64,000 nucleotides of DNA from Pseudomonas poae (GTDB taxonomy: Bacteria; Pseudomonadota; Gammaproteobacteria; Pseudomonadales; Pseudomonadaceae). Every line of letters begins with the position of its first letter. The stretch's first letter is position 1. The notes under the pieces are model-generated. The model ran no database searches. It was given only the letters and a program-made list of their open reading frames with translations, and was not told the DNA's origin. The position numbers and the translations under genes are program-made. The DNA is taken from the NCBI RefSeq assembly GCF_001439785.1, contig NZ_JYLI01000014.1:62001-126000 (forward strand), in the 5' to 3' direction. Shown here in pieces: positions 33,585-43,205 of this stretch.

Positions 33585-34370
33585 ATGAAACCTATGTTCA
33601 AAGGCCTGATGCTGGCAGGATCCCTGCTGGCCGGCGGCCAGGCCGTGGCCGATGATTTGCTGCAGTGGCAGAACAACAGCCTGACGTACCTGTGGGGCAA
33701 AAACTTTACGGTCAATCCGCAGATCCAGCAAACCGTGACCTTCGAACATGCCGACGCCTGGAAGTACGGCGACAACTTCTTTTTCCTCGATCGCATCTTC
33801 TACAACGGCAAGGAAGACGGCAACGTCGGCCCGAACACGTACTACGGCGAGTTCAGCCCGCGCCTGTCATTCGGCAAGATTCTGGACAAGGACCTGTCGC
33901 TCGGCCCGATCAAGGACGTGTTGCTCGCCTTCACCTACGAGTTCGGCGAAGGCGATAACGAGTCCTACCTGCTCGGCCCGGCCTTTGATTTGAACATCCC
34001 CGGTTTTGACTATTTCCAGCTGAACTTCTACCAGCGCCAGACCGAAGGCAATCGCCCGGGCGACGGTGTGTGGCAGATCACGCCGGTGTGGGCCTACACC
34101 CTGCCGGTGGGCAATTCGAACATCCTGATCGATGGTTTCATCGACTGGGTGGTGGACAACGACCGTAACGCCCGTGGCACTTACCACGCCAACCTGCACT
34201 TCAACCCGCAGGTTAAATACGACCTGGGCAAGGCGCTGCATTGGGGCGAGAAACAGCTATACGTCGGTTTCGAGTATGACTACTGGAAGAACAAGTACGG
34301 TATCGAAGATTCCGGCGCGTTCAAGACCACCCAGGACACGGCGAGCTTTTTGGTCAAATACCACTTCTAA
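33585..34370 (+). CDS. Tsx/OmpK-like nucleoside-specific outer-membrane channel
   Basis: A 261-residue outer-membrane beta-barrel. The signal peptide MKPMFKGLMLAGSLLAGGQA ends before VADD. The mature part begins LLQWQNNSLTYLWGKNF, the Tsx/OmpK opening, has alternating strand patterns with many aromatic residues, and ends in a C-terminal Phe (LVKYHF), the BAM recognition signal. Tsx-type channels pass nucleosides. Coming after the urate and allantoin genes, it probably brings purine nucleosides or bases through the outer membrane. Confidence 0.88.
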   Translation: MKPMFKGLMLAGSLLAGGQAVADDLLQWQNNSLTYLWGKNFTVNPQIQQTVTFEHADAWKYGDNFFFLDRIFYNGKEDGNVGPNTYYGEFSPRLSFGKILDKDLSLGPIKDVLLAFTYEFGEGDNESYLLGPAFDLNIPGFDYFQLNFYQRQTEGNRPGDGVWQITPVWAYTLPVGNSNILIDGFIDWVVDNDRNARGTYHANLHFNPQVKYDLGKALHWGEKQLYVGFEYDYWKNKYGIEDSGAFKTTQDTASFLVKYHF

Positions 34371-35503
34371 GCGCTGATTGAGGGCAGGCCGAGGAAGCGC
34401 GTGATTTCCTCGCGCTTGGCCAATGCATCGCGCCTGCCCAACTCAATCAACTCGCCGCAATACCCCGCCTCGAACAACAAGTAACTCAACACCCCCGCCC
34501 CGCTCGTCTTCGTCGCCCCCGGCCCCTTCAGAAACACCCGCAGCGCCGCCGGCAACTCCTGGCGATGCCGTGCGGCAATTTCATCGAGCGGCTGGCTGGG
34601 CGCGATCACCAGCACATCCACCGCTGCAACACCGGGCGCGCAATGGCTGAACGTGTTCAGACGCTCCAGCAGCTCGATATCGCTCTCCAGGCTGTCGATG
34701 AACGTGCTGTTGAGCATATGCCCGCCGATCTGCGCCAGGGTCGGTTGCTGGCCGGTAAAGCTGCGCGGCATCGACGGTTCATGACGGCGTGGATTGCCGC
34801 TGACACCGACCACCAGCACCCGACTGGCGCCCAGGTGCAGCGCCGGACTGATCGGGGCGGATTGACGCACCGCGCCGTCGCCGAAGTATTCCTCGTCGAG
34901 CTTTACCGGAGCGAACAGCAAGGGGATCGCGGAGCTTGCCAACAGGTGCTCGACGGTCAGTTGCGTGGGGACGCCGATGCGCCGATGGCGCAACCAGGCC
35001 TCAATGGTGCCGCCGCCCTGATAGAAGGTCACCGCCTGCCCGGATTCATAGCCAAAGGCTGTGACCGCGACGGCATGCAGGTGCTGGTTGCGGATCGCCT
35101 CATCGATGCCCGGCAAGTGCAGTTTGTCCTGCAACAAATCGCGCAGAGGCAAGCTGTCGAGCAGCGCCACCGGAAATTGCCGTCCAATGCCGAGCAGGCT
35201 GTGGATGAAAAACCGACTGGCCTGGCGAATCACCCCGGGCCAGTCGCTGCGCACCACCTGATGGCTGCCAATACCCTGCCAGAACGCCGTAAGCCGTTGG
35301 ATCGCCGCGCGAAAATCCATCGCACCACTGGCCAGGCTCACGGCATTGATCGCCCCGGCCGAGGTGCCGACGATCACCGGAAACGGATTGGGCGCCCCGG
35401 GCGGCAACAGCTCGGCAATCGCCGCCAGTACCCCCACCTGATAGGCCGCTCGCGCTCCACCGCCGGAAAGAATCAAGCCTGTGACCGGTTCGGCTGGGCG
35501 CAT
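34367..35503 (-). CDS. Patatin-like phospholipase (RssA type)
   Basis: A 378-residue patatin-domain lipolytic enzyme. The oxyanion motif is LILSGGGARAAYQVG, the nucleophile elbow GTSAGAINAV, and the dyad Asp lies in YFGDGAVRQ. The C-terminal extension contains a predicted regulatory helical region. I chose ATG 35503, preceded by GGAG and giving the family start MRPAEPVTG; the frame runs open to 35644 without similarity. It is convergent with the Tsx-like gene (4-bp overlap) and follows the acyltransferase gene on the same strand. No signal peptide, so probably a cytoplasmic membrane-lipid hydrolase. Confidence 0.9.
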   Translation of the reverse strand: MRPAEPVTGLILSGGGARAAYQVGVLAAIAELLPPGAPNPFPVIVGTSAGAINAVSLASGAMDFRAAIQRLTAFWQGIGSHQVVRSDWPGVIRQASRFFIHSLLGIGRQFPVALLDSLPLRDLLQDKLHLPGIDEAIRNQHLHAVAVTAFGYESGQAVTFYQGGGTIEAWLRHRRIGVPTQLTVEHLLASSAIPLLFAPVKLDEEYFGDGAVRQSAPISPALHLGASRVLVVGVSGNPRRHEPSMPRSFTGQQPTLAQIGGHMLNSTFIDSLESDIELLERLNTFSHCAPGVAAVDVLVIAPSQPLDEIAARHRQELPAALRVFLKGPGATKTSGAGVLSYLLFEAGYCGELIELGRRDALAKREEITRFLGLPSISA

Positions 35504-35532
35504 TGCGTCACTCCATGTGGGGAAAACGGCGG

Positions 35533-36468
35533 TTATCGACGGCGTTTTTCGTACAGTTTGGGCTCGCCCGGTGGCCGGCTCTTGAAGCGGCGGTGGGTCC
35601 ACAAATATTGCTCGGGGCATTCCCGCACTGCAGCTTCGACCCACTGATTGATCCGCAGGCCGTCGGCTTCATCGCTCTCGCCGGGGAAGTCGGTGAGTGG
35701 CGCGTGGATCACCAGGCGATAGCCGCTGCCGTCGGCCAGGCGCTGCTGGGTGAACGGCACCACCAGCGCCTTGCCGAGTTTGGCGAACTTGCTGGTGGCG
35801 GTGACGGTGGCGGCCTGGATGCCGAACAGCGGCACGAAAACGCTCTGCTTGGCGCCATAGTCCTGATCCGGTGCGTACCAGATAGCGCGCCCGGCGCGCA
35901 GCAGCTTGAGCATGCCGCGCACGTCTTCTCGCTCAACCGCCAGCGAGTCGAGGTTGTGCCGCTCGCGGCCACGGCGCTGGATATAGTCGAACAGCGGGTT
36001 GCCGTGCTCGCGGTACATGCCGTCGATGGTGTGCTTCTGACCAAGCAGGGCGGCGCCGATTTCCAGGGTGGTGAAGTGCAGGGCCATGAGGATCACGCCC
36101 TTGCCGTCCAGTTGCGCCTGCTTGAGGTGTTCAAGCCCTTCGACGTGCGCCAGGCGCGCCAGGCGCTGGCGCGACCACCACCAGCTCATGGCCATTTCGA
36201 AGAAGGCGATGCCAGTGGAGGCGAAGTTTTCCTTGAGCAGGCGCTTGCGCTCCTGGGCGCTCTTCTGCGGGAAGCACAGCTCGAGGTTGCGCGCGGCGAT
36301 ACGGCGACGCTCGCCGGCCACGCGGTACATGCCCGCGCCAAGCAGGCGACCAATGGTCAGCAGCGCGCGGTACGGCAATTGGGTGACCAGCCACAGCAGG
36401 CCGAGCCCCAGCCATAACAGCCAAAAACGCGGATGAAAAAATGCAGCTCGAAAACGCGGGCGATCCAT
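35533..36468 (-). CDS. Lipid A late acyltransferase, LpxL/HtrB type
   Basis: A 311-residue lysophospholipid-acyltransferase-fold enzyme with an N-terminal membrane anchor (FFHPRFWLLWLGLGLLWLV). The HxxxxD/E catalytic motif reads HFTTLE, followed by GMYREHGNPLFD and YAPDQDYG, as in HtrB/LpxL. It adds a secondary fatty acid (laurate-type) to lipid A at the inner membrane. I chose ATG 36468; upstream codons to 36594 are not conserved. It is divergent from minC, the same arrangement I recall for PA3242-PA3243. Confidence 0.9.
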   Translation of the reverse strand: MDRPRFRAAFFHPRFWLLWLGLGLLWLVTQLPYRALLTIGRLLGAGMYRVAGERRRIAARNLELCFPQKSAQERKRLLKENFASTGIAFFEMAMSWWWSRQRLARLAHVEGLEHLKQAQLDGKGVILMALHFTTLEIGAALLGQKHTIDGMYREHGNPLFDYIQRRGRERHNLDSLAVEREDVRGMLKLLRAGRAIWYAPDQDYGAKQSVFVPLFGIQAATVTATSKFAKLGKALVVPFTQQRLADGSGYRLVIHAPLTDFPGESDEADGLRINQWVEAAVRECPEQYLWTHRRFKSRPPGEPKLYEKRRR

Positions 36469-36585
36469 TACAGATTCCGGTAAAGACAGGGCCGCGCATT
36501 CTACAACGGTTCGACTCGGCTTGCGGCCAGTGGATGTTCTCGTTATAAGTCTCGACACTTTTCGTGACAAGCCGCTTTGCCGACC

Positions 36586-37323
36586 ATGAGCCAAACCGAA
36601 CCGCTAGACCAAGATCCCGTGTTCCAGCTGAAAGGCAGCATGCTCGCCATCACCGTGCTGGAACTGGCCCGCAACGACCTCGACGCCCTGGACCGCCAGC
36701 TCGCCGCCAAGGTCGCCCTCGCGCCGAACTTCTTCAACAATGCCCCGCTGGTGCTGGCCCTGGACAAATTACCCGCCGGCCAGGGCGCCGTCGACCTGCC
36801 CGGCCTGATGCGCGTGTGCCGCTCCCACGGCCTGCGCACCTTGGCGATTCGCGCCAGTCGGATCGAAGACATTGCCGCAGCCATCGCAATCGAACTGCCC
36901 GTACTACCGCCGTCCGGCGCGCGCGAGCGTCCGATCGATCCAGGCGAAGGCGAGGTGAAGAAAAAACCGGAAAAACCGGCGGAACCGCTGATCAAGCCTA
37001 CAAAGATCATCACCACGCCCGTACGCGGCGGTCAGCAGATTTACGCCCAGGGTGGCGACCTGGTGGTGGTCTCCTCGGTCAGCCCCGGTGCGGAACTTCT
37101 CGCCGATGGCAATATCCATGTATACGGTCCGATGCGCGGCCGTGCACTCGCCGGCATCAAGGGTGATACCAGGGCCCGTATTTTCTGCCAGCAGTTGACC
37201 GCCGAGCTGGTCTCCATCGCGGGTCAGTACAAGGTTGCCGAAGATTTACGCCGCGACCCGCTGTGGGGGGCCGGGGTCCAAGTCAGCCTGTCGGGCGATG
37301 TGTTGAACATCACCCGTCTTTAA
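36586..37323 (+). CDS. minC: Septum-site inhibitor MinC
   Basis: A 245-residue MinC. The N-terminal domain (residues 1-105, FQLKGSMLAITVLEL) blocks FtsZ bundling; a variable Pro/Lys linker (about 110-140, EVKKKPEKPAE) leads to the C-terminal beta-helix (RGGQQIYAQGGDLVVV, GNIHVYGPMRGRALAGIKGD) that dimerises and binds MinD. The ATG at 36586 is preferred to the TTG at 36577. It works with MinD and MinE to place the division ring at mid-cell. Confidence 0.95.
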   Translation: MSQTEPLDQDPVFQLKGSMLAITVLELARNDLDALDRQLAAKVALAPNFFNNAPLVLALDKLPAGQGAVDLPGLMRVCRSHGLRTLAIRASRIEDIAAAIAIELPVLPPSGARERPIDPGEGEVKKKPEKPAEPLIKPTKIITTPVRGGQQIYAQGGDLVVVSSVSPGAELLADGNIHVYGPMRGRALAGIKGDTRARIFCQQLTAELVSIAGQYKVAEDLRRDPLWGAGVQVSLSGDVLNITRL

Positions 37324-37522
37324 CGGATACTGCCGCATTTTCCAAGCATCTCTAGACTCTGATAGCAAAGCGAAACCGGCAATACTTGCGTAGGAATAAC
37401 TGAAAGTTGGCGTCCCCCGTGGAAACCGAGTCTTTTTCCTGCACAGGCTGTCCGCCTGCAGCGAGTTTCAAGAGATGTTTTTCAGGGGCTGAAAAGTCCT
37501 TTTTCCTTAAGGGTGAAACACC

Positions 37523-38335
37523 TTGGCCAAGATTCTCGTGGTTACATCCGGCAAGGGTGGTGTGGGTAAGACCACCACCAGCGCCGCTATCGGTACCGGC
37601 CTCGCACTGCGCGGCCACAAGACAGTCATCGTCGACTTCGACGTCGGTTTGCGTAACCTTGACCTGATCATGGGTTGCGAGCGCCGCGTGGTGTACGACT
37701 TCGTCAACGTGGTAAACGGCGAAGCCAACCTGCAGCAGGCCCTGATCAAGGACAAGCGTCTTGAGAACCTGTACGTGCTGGCCGCCAGCCAGACCCGTGA
37801 CAAGGACGCGCTGACCAAGGAAGGCGTGGGCAAAGTCCTCGCCGAACTGAAGGAAACCTTCGAATACGTGGTGTGCGACTCCCCGGCCGGTATCGAAACC
37901 GGTGCTCACCTGGCGATGTACTTCGCCGATGAAGCCATTGTCGTCACCAACCCGGAAGTGTCGTCGGTACGTGACTCGGACCGCATGCTCGGCCTGCTGG
38001 CCAGCAAGTCCCAGCGCGCCGAGAAAGGCGAAGAGCCGATCAAGGAACACCTGCTGCTCACCCGCTACAACCCTGAGCGCGTCAATAATGGCGAAATGCT
38101 CGGCGTGGAAGACGTCAAGGACATCCTCGCGGTGACCCTGCTGGGTGTGATCCCGGAATCCCAGGCGGTGCTCAAGGCCTCCAACCAGGGCGTGCCGGTG
38201 ATTCTCGATGACCAGAGCGACGCCGGCCAGGCCTACAGCGATGCGGTTGATCGCCTGCTGGGCAAGACCGTTGACCATCGCTTCCTCGACGTCAAGAAGA
38301 AGGGATTCTTCGAGCGTATCTTTGGAGGCAATTGA
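37523..38335 (+). CDS. minD: Septum-site ATPase MinD
   Basis: A 270-residue deviant-Walker-A ATPase. SGKGGVGKTTTSA is the P-loop with the signature Lys, VDFDVGLRNLDL the Walker B region, and the C-terminal KKGFFERIFGGN is the amphipathic membrane-targeting helix. The start is TTG at 37523 after TTAAGGG, as is usual for Pseudomonas minD. The 199-bp gap after minC holds its promoter region. minE follows after 3 bp. Confidence 0.97.
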   Translation: MAKILVVTSGKGGVGKTTTSAAIGTGLALRGHKTVIVDFDVGLRNLDLIMGCERRVVYDFVNVVNGEANLQQALIKDKRLENLYVLAASQTRDKDALTKEGVGKVLAELKETFEYVVCDSPAGIETGAHLAMYFADEAIVVTNPEVSSVRDSDRMLGLLASKSQRAEKGEEPIKEHLLLTRYNPERVNNGEMLGVEDVKDILAVTLLGVIPESQAVLKASNQGVPVILDDQSDAGQAYSDAVDRLLGKTVDHRFLDVKKKGFFERIFGGN

Positions 38336-38338
38336 ACA

Positions 38339-38593
38339 ATGAAATTTCTCGACTTCTTTCGCGCCAACAAAAAGCCAAGTACCGCGTCGGTCGCGAAAGA
38401 GCGTCTACAGATCATCGTGGCGCACGAACGCGGCCAACGCAGCACCCCGGATTACCTGCCCGCCTTGCAGAAGGAACTGGTCGAAGTGATCCGCAAGTAC
38501 GTCAATATCGGCAACGATGACGTGCATGTCGCCCTGGAAAATGACGGCAGCTGCTCGATTCTGGAACTCAATATCACCCTGCCTGATCGTTGA
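38339..38593 (+). CDS. minE: Cell-division topological factor MinE
   Basis: An 84-residue MinE. The N-terminal FLDFFRANKKPSTASVAKER contains the membrane-binding and MinD-stimulating helix; the C-terminal part (VIRKYVNIGNDDVHVALE) is the dimerising topological-specificity domain. It triggers ATP hydrolysis by MinD and so drives pole-to-pole oscillation. It lies directly after minD with a GGAGG site inside the minD end. Confidence 0.97.
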   Translation: MKFLDFFRANKKPSTASVAKERLQIIVAHERGQRSTPDYLPALQKELVEVIRKYVNIGNDDVHVALENDGSCSILELNITLPDR

Positions 38594-38689
38594 TCGAACA
38601 GGCGGCCGCCACGGCGGCTCGTTCACCTTGATCCCTGTGCGGGAACCGGGTGGCCGAGCCGCCGTTGGCGTTTGTTACGAGGCTGTTTA

Positions 38690-39325
38690 ATGCCGCTGTC
38701 CAATATCCATATCCTGCATCAGGACGCCGCCGTTCTGGTGGTGAACAAGCCGACCCTGCTGCTCTCGGTGCCCGGTCGGGCCGACGACAACAAGGACTGC
38801 CTGATCACCCGCCTGCAGGAAAACGGCTACCCCGAAGCACGCATCGTGCATCGCCTGGACTGGGAGACCTCGGGGATCATCCTGCTGGCGCGGGACGCGG
38901 ACTCCCATCGCGAACTGTCCCGCCAGTTTCACGACCGCGAAACCGAAAAAGCCTACACCGCACTGGCCTGGGGCCAGCCGGAACTGGACAGCGGCAGTAT
39001 CGATTTGCCCTTGCGCTACGACCCGCCGACCAAGCCGCGCCACGTGGTGGACCACGAATTCGGCAAGCACGCGCTGACCTTCTGGAAGGTGCTGGAACGT
39101 TGCGGCGACTGGTGCCGGGTGGAACTGACGCCAATCACCGGACGCTCGCATCAGTTGCGCGTGCACATGCTGTCCATTGGTCATCCGCTGTTGGGGGACG
39201 GTTTGTATGCCCATGAACAAGCCCTGGCCGCCTGGCCGCGCCTGTGCCTGCATGCGAGCATGTTGAGCTTTACCCATCCGCAAAGCGGCGAGCGCCTGCG
39301 CTTCGAGTGCGCGGCGCCGTTCTGA
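38690..39325 (+). CDS. RluA-family pseudouridine synthase
   Basis: A 211-residue RluA-type pseudouridine synthase without an S4 domain. The catalytic motif is IVHRLDWETSGIILLA, with the nucleophilic Asp in HRLD, followed by KAYTALAWG and the C-terminal GRSHQLRVHMLSIGHPLLGD. E. coli RluA modifies U746 of 23S rRNA and U32 of tRNAs; position after minE matches the gene called rluA in other pseudomonads. ATG 38690. Confidence 0.92.
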   Translation: MPLSNIHILHQDAAVLVVNKPTLLLSVPGRADDNKDCLITRLQENGYPEARIVHRLDWETSGIILLARDADSHRELSRQFHDRETEKAYTALAWGQPELDSGSIDLPLRYDPPTKPRHVVDHEFGKHALTFWKVLERCGDWCRVELTPITGRSHQLRVHMLSIGHPLLGDGLYAHEQALAAWPRLCLHASMLSFTHPQSGERLRFECAAPF

Positions 39326-39343
39326 ACTGCAAATACCGCTACA

Positions 39344-39432
39344 TGTGGGAGCTGGCTTGCCTGCGATAGCGGTATATCAGCACCACATTTTTTTCCTGAC
39401 AGACCGCTATCGCAGGCAAGCCAGCTCCCACA
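39344..39432. repeat. REPIN with 30-bp perfect inverted arms
   Basis: The left arm 39344-39373 (TGTGGGAGCTGGCTTGCCTG then CGATAGCGGT) is repeated as an exact reverse complement at 39403-39432, with 29 bp between. This is the two-REP hairpin layout of REPINs moved by RAYT transposases in P. fluorescens relatives. No RAYT gene is in the window. Confidence 0.85.
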
Positions 39433-39520
39433 GAGGGTTGTGTTGTTCTCAGCCATGCAGGTTCGCTCCAAATACGTGACCAATACGGTAAACTCCGCGC
39501 ACTGCTGTCTGGAGCTATTT

Positions 39521-40810
39521 ATGCGCGAAGCGTTGAATCAAGGCCTGATCGACTTTCTCAAGGCCTCCCCTACTCCCTTTCATGCCACTGCCGCCCTCGC
39601 CCAGCGGCTGGAAGCGGCCGGTTACCAGCGTCTCGACGAGCGCGACACCTGGACCACCGAGGCCAACGGTCGTTACTACGTCACCCGTAACGACTCCTCG
39701 ATCATCGCCTTCAAGCTCGGCCGTCAGTCGCCGCTGCAGGACGGTATCCGCATGGTCGGCGCCCACACCGACAGCCCGTGTCTGCGTGTCAAGCCTCAGC
39801 CCGAGCTGCAGCGCCAGGGCTTCTGGCAGCTGGGCGTTGAAGTCTACGGCGGCGCACTGCTGGCGCCGTGGTTCGACCGCGACCTGTCGCTGGCCGGCCG
39901 CGTGACCTTCCGCCGCGACGGCAAGGTCGAAAGCCAACTGATCGACTTCAAACTGCCGATTGCCATCATTCCCAACCTGGCCATTCACCTGAACCGTGAA
40001 GCCAACCAGGGTTGGGCGATCAATGCACAGACCGAACTGCCGCCGATCCTTGCGCAGTTTGCCGGTGATGAGCGTGTCGACTTCCGCGCCGTACTCACCG
40101 ATCAACTGGCCCGCGAACATGGGTTGAACGCCGATGTAGTACTCGACTACGAGCTGAGTTTCTACGACACCCAAAGCGCGGCCGTGATTGGCCTGCACGG
40201 TGACTTCATCGCCGGCGCGCGCCTGGACAACCTGCTGTCGTGCTACGCCGGCCTGCAGGCCCTGCTCACCAGCGACAGCGACGAAACCTGCGTGCTGGTG
40301 TGCAACGACCACGAAGAAGTCGGCTCCTGCTCGGCCTGCGGTGCCGATGGCCCGATGCTTGAACAAACCCTGCGTCGCCTGTTGCCTGAAGGCGAAGAGT
40401 TCGTGCGCACCATCCAGAAATCCCTGCTGGTGTCTGCGGACAACGCCCACGGCGTGCACCCCAACTATGCGGAAAAGCACGATGCCAACCACGGTCCCAA
40501 GCTCAATGCCGGCCCGGTGATCAAGGTCAACAGCAACCAGCGCTACGCCACCAACAGCGAAACCGCGGGGTTCTTCCGCCATCTGTGCATGGCTCAGGAA
40601 GTGCCGGTGCAGAGCTTCGTGGTGCGCAGCGACATGGGCTGCGGCTCGACCATCGGCCCGATCACCGCCAGCCACCTGGGCGTGCGCACCGTGGACATCG
40701 GCCTGCCGACGTTCGCCATGCATTCGATCCGCGAGCTATGCGGCAGCCATGACCTCGCGCATCTGGTGAAGGTACTCGGCGCGTTCTACGCCAGTCGCGA
40801 CCTGCCCTGA
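39521..40810 (+). CDS. apeB: M18-family aspartyl-type aminopeptidase
   Basis: A 429-residue M18 metallopeptidase. Zinc ligands are visible in VGAHTDSPCLRV, AGARLDNLLSCYAGL, CNDHEEVGSCSACGAD and the C-terminal GLPTFAMHSIREL; SADNAHGVHPNY is another family block. It removes N-terminal acidic or other residues from peptides in the cytoplasm as a dodecamer. I chose ATG 39521 (MREALNQGLIDFLKASPTPF); the open frame to 39440 lies in the REPIN region. Same order minE-rluA-apeB as in other pseudomonads. Confidence 0.95.
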   Translation: MREALNQGLIDFLKASPTPFHATAALAQRLEAAGYQRLDERDTWTTEANGRYYVTRNDSSIIAFKLGRQSPLQDGIRMVGAHTDSPCLRVKPQPELQRQGFWQLGVEVYGGALLAPWFDRDLSLAGRVTFRRDGKVESQLIDFKLPIAIIPNLAIHLNREANQGWAINAQTELPPILAQFAGDERVDFRAVLTDQLAREHGLNADVVLDYELSFYDTQSAAVIGLHGDFIAGARLDNLLSCYAGLQALLTSDSDETCVLVCNDHEEVGSCSACGADGPMLEQTLRRLLPEGEEFVRTIQKSLLVSADNAHGVHPNYAEKHDANHGPKLNAGPVIKVNSNQRYATNSETAGFFRHLCMAQEVPVQSFVVRSDMGCGSTIGPITASHLGVRTVDIGLPTFAMHSIRELCGSHDLAHLVKVLGAFYASRDLP

Positions 40811-40836
40811 TTTTTGCGTCACAGGCAATCAAACAG

Positions 40837-40862
40837 GTGGAAGGGGGCTTGCTCCCTCCCAC
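40837..40862. repeat. REP-like palindrome after apeB
   Basis: GTGGAAGGGGGC, TTGC and TCCCTCCCAC form an imperfect stem 26 bp after the apeB stop. It is a single REP unit of the GGAGGGGG class. Confidence 0.55.
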
Positions 40863-40928
40863 AACTGGCCGAATGCGGCGTGCAACCGTACACTCGGTCC
40901 ACTCGTCGTTTTCAAGGTTGACCGCCTC

Positions 40929-43100
40929 GTGCTTTCCCGCCTGCTTACCCTGCCCTGCTACCTGCTGATCGCCCTGCTCACCCTGCTGCCGCTTTCACCC
41001 GCGCAAGCCGTGGGCCTGCCCGGCCTGCTGGGCAGCAGCACCAAAACCCAACCCCAGGCAGAAGTGCCGTTGGGCCAGTCGCTGGACGAGGTCATCAAGA
41101 CCCTGGAAAACGACCAGCAACGCACCCAACTGCTGAGCGATCTGAAAAAGCTGCGTGCCGCCACGCAAAAGGCCCAGCCGGCGGCCGAGCAAGGCGTGCT
41201 GGGTTTGATCGGCAGTACGTTGACGGGCCTCGAATCACAATTCTCCGGAGCCGACAGCCCACTGGGGCGCTGGTCCAATGAAGTCGACCAGGCCAAGGAC
41301 GAATTGAGCGCCCTGATGCTGCCGGCCGCTGAATGGCTGCCGATCATCTTCGGTTTTGCCTTGATTCTCGCGGTGTGGAGCCTGCTGGCTGCCGCACTGA
41401 TCTGGCTGAGCCACCGGTTGCGCGAGCGTTTTGGCCTGCCCGAGGAACTGCCGCAACACCCACGCACCTGGGACATGCTGCGCTTCGCCCTGCGCAAGCT
41501 CGGCCCTTGGCTGATCGCGCTGGTGATCACCGTGTACCTGAGCTACGCGCTGCCCTCATCGTTGGGTAAATCCCTGGCGATGGTGCTGGCCTATGCGTTG
41601 GTGGTGGGCACCTGTTTCTCGGCGATCTGCGTGATTGCCTTTTCCCTGCTCGACGGCCCGCATCGTCATCGCGCGCTCTACATCCTGCGCCACCAGGCGT
41701 TTCGCCCGCTGTGGCTGATCGGCAGTTTCGCCGCCTTCGGCGAAGCCCTGAGCGACCCGCGCATGATGCAGGCCCTCGGACAGCATCTGGCACACACCGC
41801 CGCGACCGTAGCCAATGTGATGGCCGCACTGTCCACCGGGGTATTTATCCTGCGCTTTCGCCGGCCGATTGCGCACCTGATCCGCAACCAGCCGCTGTCG
41901 CGCCGCCTCAATCGCCGCGCCATCAGCGACACCCTATCGATCATCGGCTCGTTCTGGTATCTCCCGGCACTGCTGCTGGTGGGCATCTCGCTGTTCGCCA
42001 CGTTCCTGTCCGCCGGCGACACCAGTACCGCCCTGCGCCAATCACTGCTGTGCACGGTGTTGCTGGTGTTGTGCATGGTCATCAACGGGCTGGTGCGCCG
42101 TCACGCCCTCAAGCCGCTGCGTGGGCACAAGCGCCACGCGCTGTACTCAGAACGCCTGAAAAACTTCCTCTACACCCTGGCCCACCTGGCCGTGTGGCTG
42201 GTGTTCATCGAACTGGGCCTGCGGGTGTGGGGCTTGTCGCTGATTCGCTTTACCGAAGGCGACGGCCATGAAATCAGCGTCAAACTGTTCGGCCTGGGTG
42301 GCACGCTGCTGTTTGCCTGGCTGATCTGGATCCTCAGCGACACCGCGATCCACCACGCTCTGACCCGCTCGCGCAAGGGCCTGGCCAATGCACGTGCGCA
42401 GACCATGATGCCGTTGATCCGCAACGTGCTGTTCGTGACCATCTTCATCATCGCCGCCATCGTCGCCCTGGCGAACATGGGCATGAACGTCACACCACTG
42501 CTGGCCGGTGCCGGCGTGATCGGCCTGGCCATCGGTTTTGGCGCGCAGTCGCTGGTGGCGGATCTGATCACCGGCCTGTTCATCATCATCGAAGACTCCC
42601 TGGCCATCGATGACTACGTGGACGTCGGCGGCCACCTCGGCACCGTCGAAGGTCTGACCATCCGCACCGTGCGCCTGCGCGACATCGACGGCATCGTGCA
42701 CACCATTCCGTTCAGCGAAATCAAGAGCATCAAGAACTACTCGCGGGAGTTCGGCTATGCGATCTTCCGCGTCGCGATCCCCTACAACATGGAAATCGAC
42801 GACGCGATCAAGCTGATGCGCGATGTCGGCCAGAAGATGCGCAACGACCCGCTGCAACGGCGCAATATCTGGTCGCCGCTGGAGATTCAGGGGGTGGAGA
42901 GTTTCGAGTCGGGCAGCGCGATTCTGCGGGCTCGCTTCAAGACCGCGCCGATCAAGCAATGGGAAGTGTCACGGGCGTTCAACCTGGCGCTCAAGCGTCA
43001 ACTGGACGAGGCCGGCATGGATCTGGCGACACCGCGTTTGAGCGTGCAGGTGGTGACGGCGGGACTGGAAAAAGACACGTCGGAAGGCAGCACGAATTAA
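40929..43100 (+). CDS. Large MscS-family mechanosensitive channel
   Basis: A 723-residue mechanosensitive channel. A signal peptide (LLTLPCYLLIALLTLLPLSPAQA) leads to a periplasmic helical region (about residues 30-130), then about ten hydrophobic segments. The MscS core is at about 510-690: the pore helix region VTPLLAGAGVIGLAIGFGAQ, followed by SLVADLITGLFIIIED and DVGGHLGTVEGLTIRTVRLRD of the beta domain. It should release solutes on hypo-osmotic shock. Start GTG 40929. It follows apeB on the same strand and precedes a REPIN. Confidence 0.9.
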   Translation: MLSRLLTLPCYLLIALLTLLPLSPAQAVGLPGLLGSSTKTQPQAEVPLGQSLDEVIKTLENDQQRTQLLSDLKKLRAATQKAQPAAEQGVLGLIGSTLTGLESQFSGADSPLGRWSNEVDQAKDELSALMLPAAEWLPIIFGFALILAVWSLLAAALIWLSHRLRERFGLPEELPQHPRTWDMLRFALRKLGPWLIALVITVYLSYALPSSLGKSLAMVLAYALVVGTCFSAICVIAFSLLDGPHRHRALYILRHQAFRPLWLIGSFAAFGEALSDPRMMQALGQHLAHTAATVANVMAALSTGVFILRFRRPIAHLIRNQPLSRRLNRRAISDTLSIIGSFWYLPALLLVGISLFATFLSAGDTSTALRQSLLCTVLLVLCMVINGLVRRHALKPLRGHKRHALYSERLKNFLYTLAHLAVWLVFIELGLRVWGLSLIRFTEGDGHEISVKLFGLGGTLLFAWLIWILSDTAIHHALTRSRKGLANARAQTMMPLIRNVLFVTIFIIAAIVALANMGMNVTPLLAGAGVIGLAIGFGAQSLVADLITGLFIIIEDSLAIDDYVDVGGHLGTVEGLTIRTVRLRDIDGIVHTIPFSEIKSIKNYSREFGYAIFRVAIPYNMEIDDAIKLMRDVGQKMRNDPLQRRNIWSPLEIQGVESFESGSAILRARFKTAPIKQWEVSRAFNLALKRQLDEAGMDLATPRLSVQVVTAGLEKDTSEGSTN

Positions 43101-43102
43101 AG

Positions 43103-43190
43103 GGTGGGAGGGGGCTTGCTCCCGATGGCTGAGTGTCAGCCGCTGTATGCATTGCTGACCCACCGCTATCGGAGCAAGCCCCCCCCACAT
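43103..43190. repeat. REPIN after the MscS gene
   Basis: The left arm GGTGGGAGGGGGCTTGCTCC plus CGAT (43103-43126) pairs with ATCGGAGCAAGCCCCC plus CCCACAT (43168-43190), with one gap, across about 40 bp. It separates the convergent MscS and mbtH genes and probably also ends transcription. Confidence 0.7.
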
Positions 43191-43205
43191 GTTGACCCGG
43201 GGTGC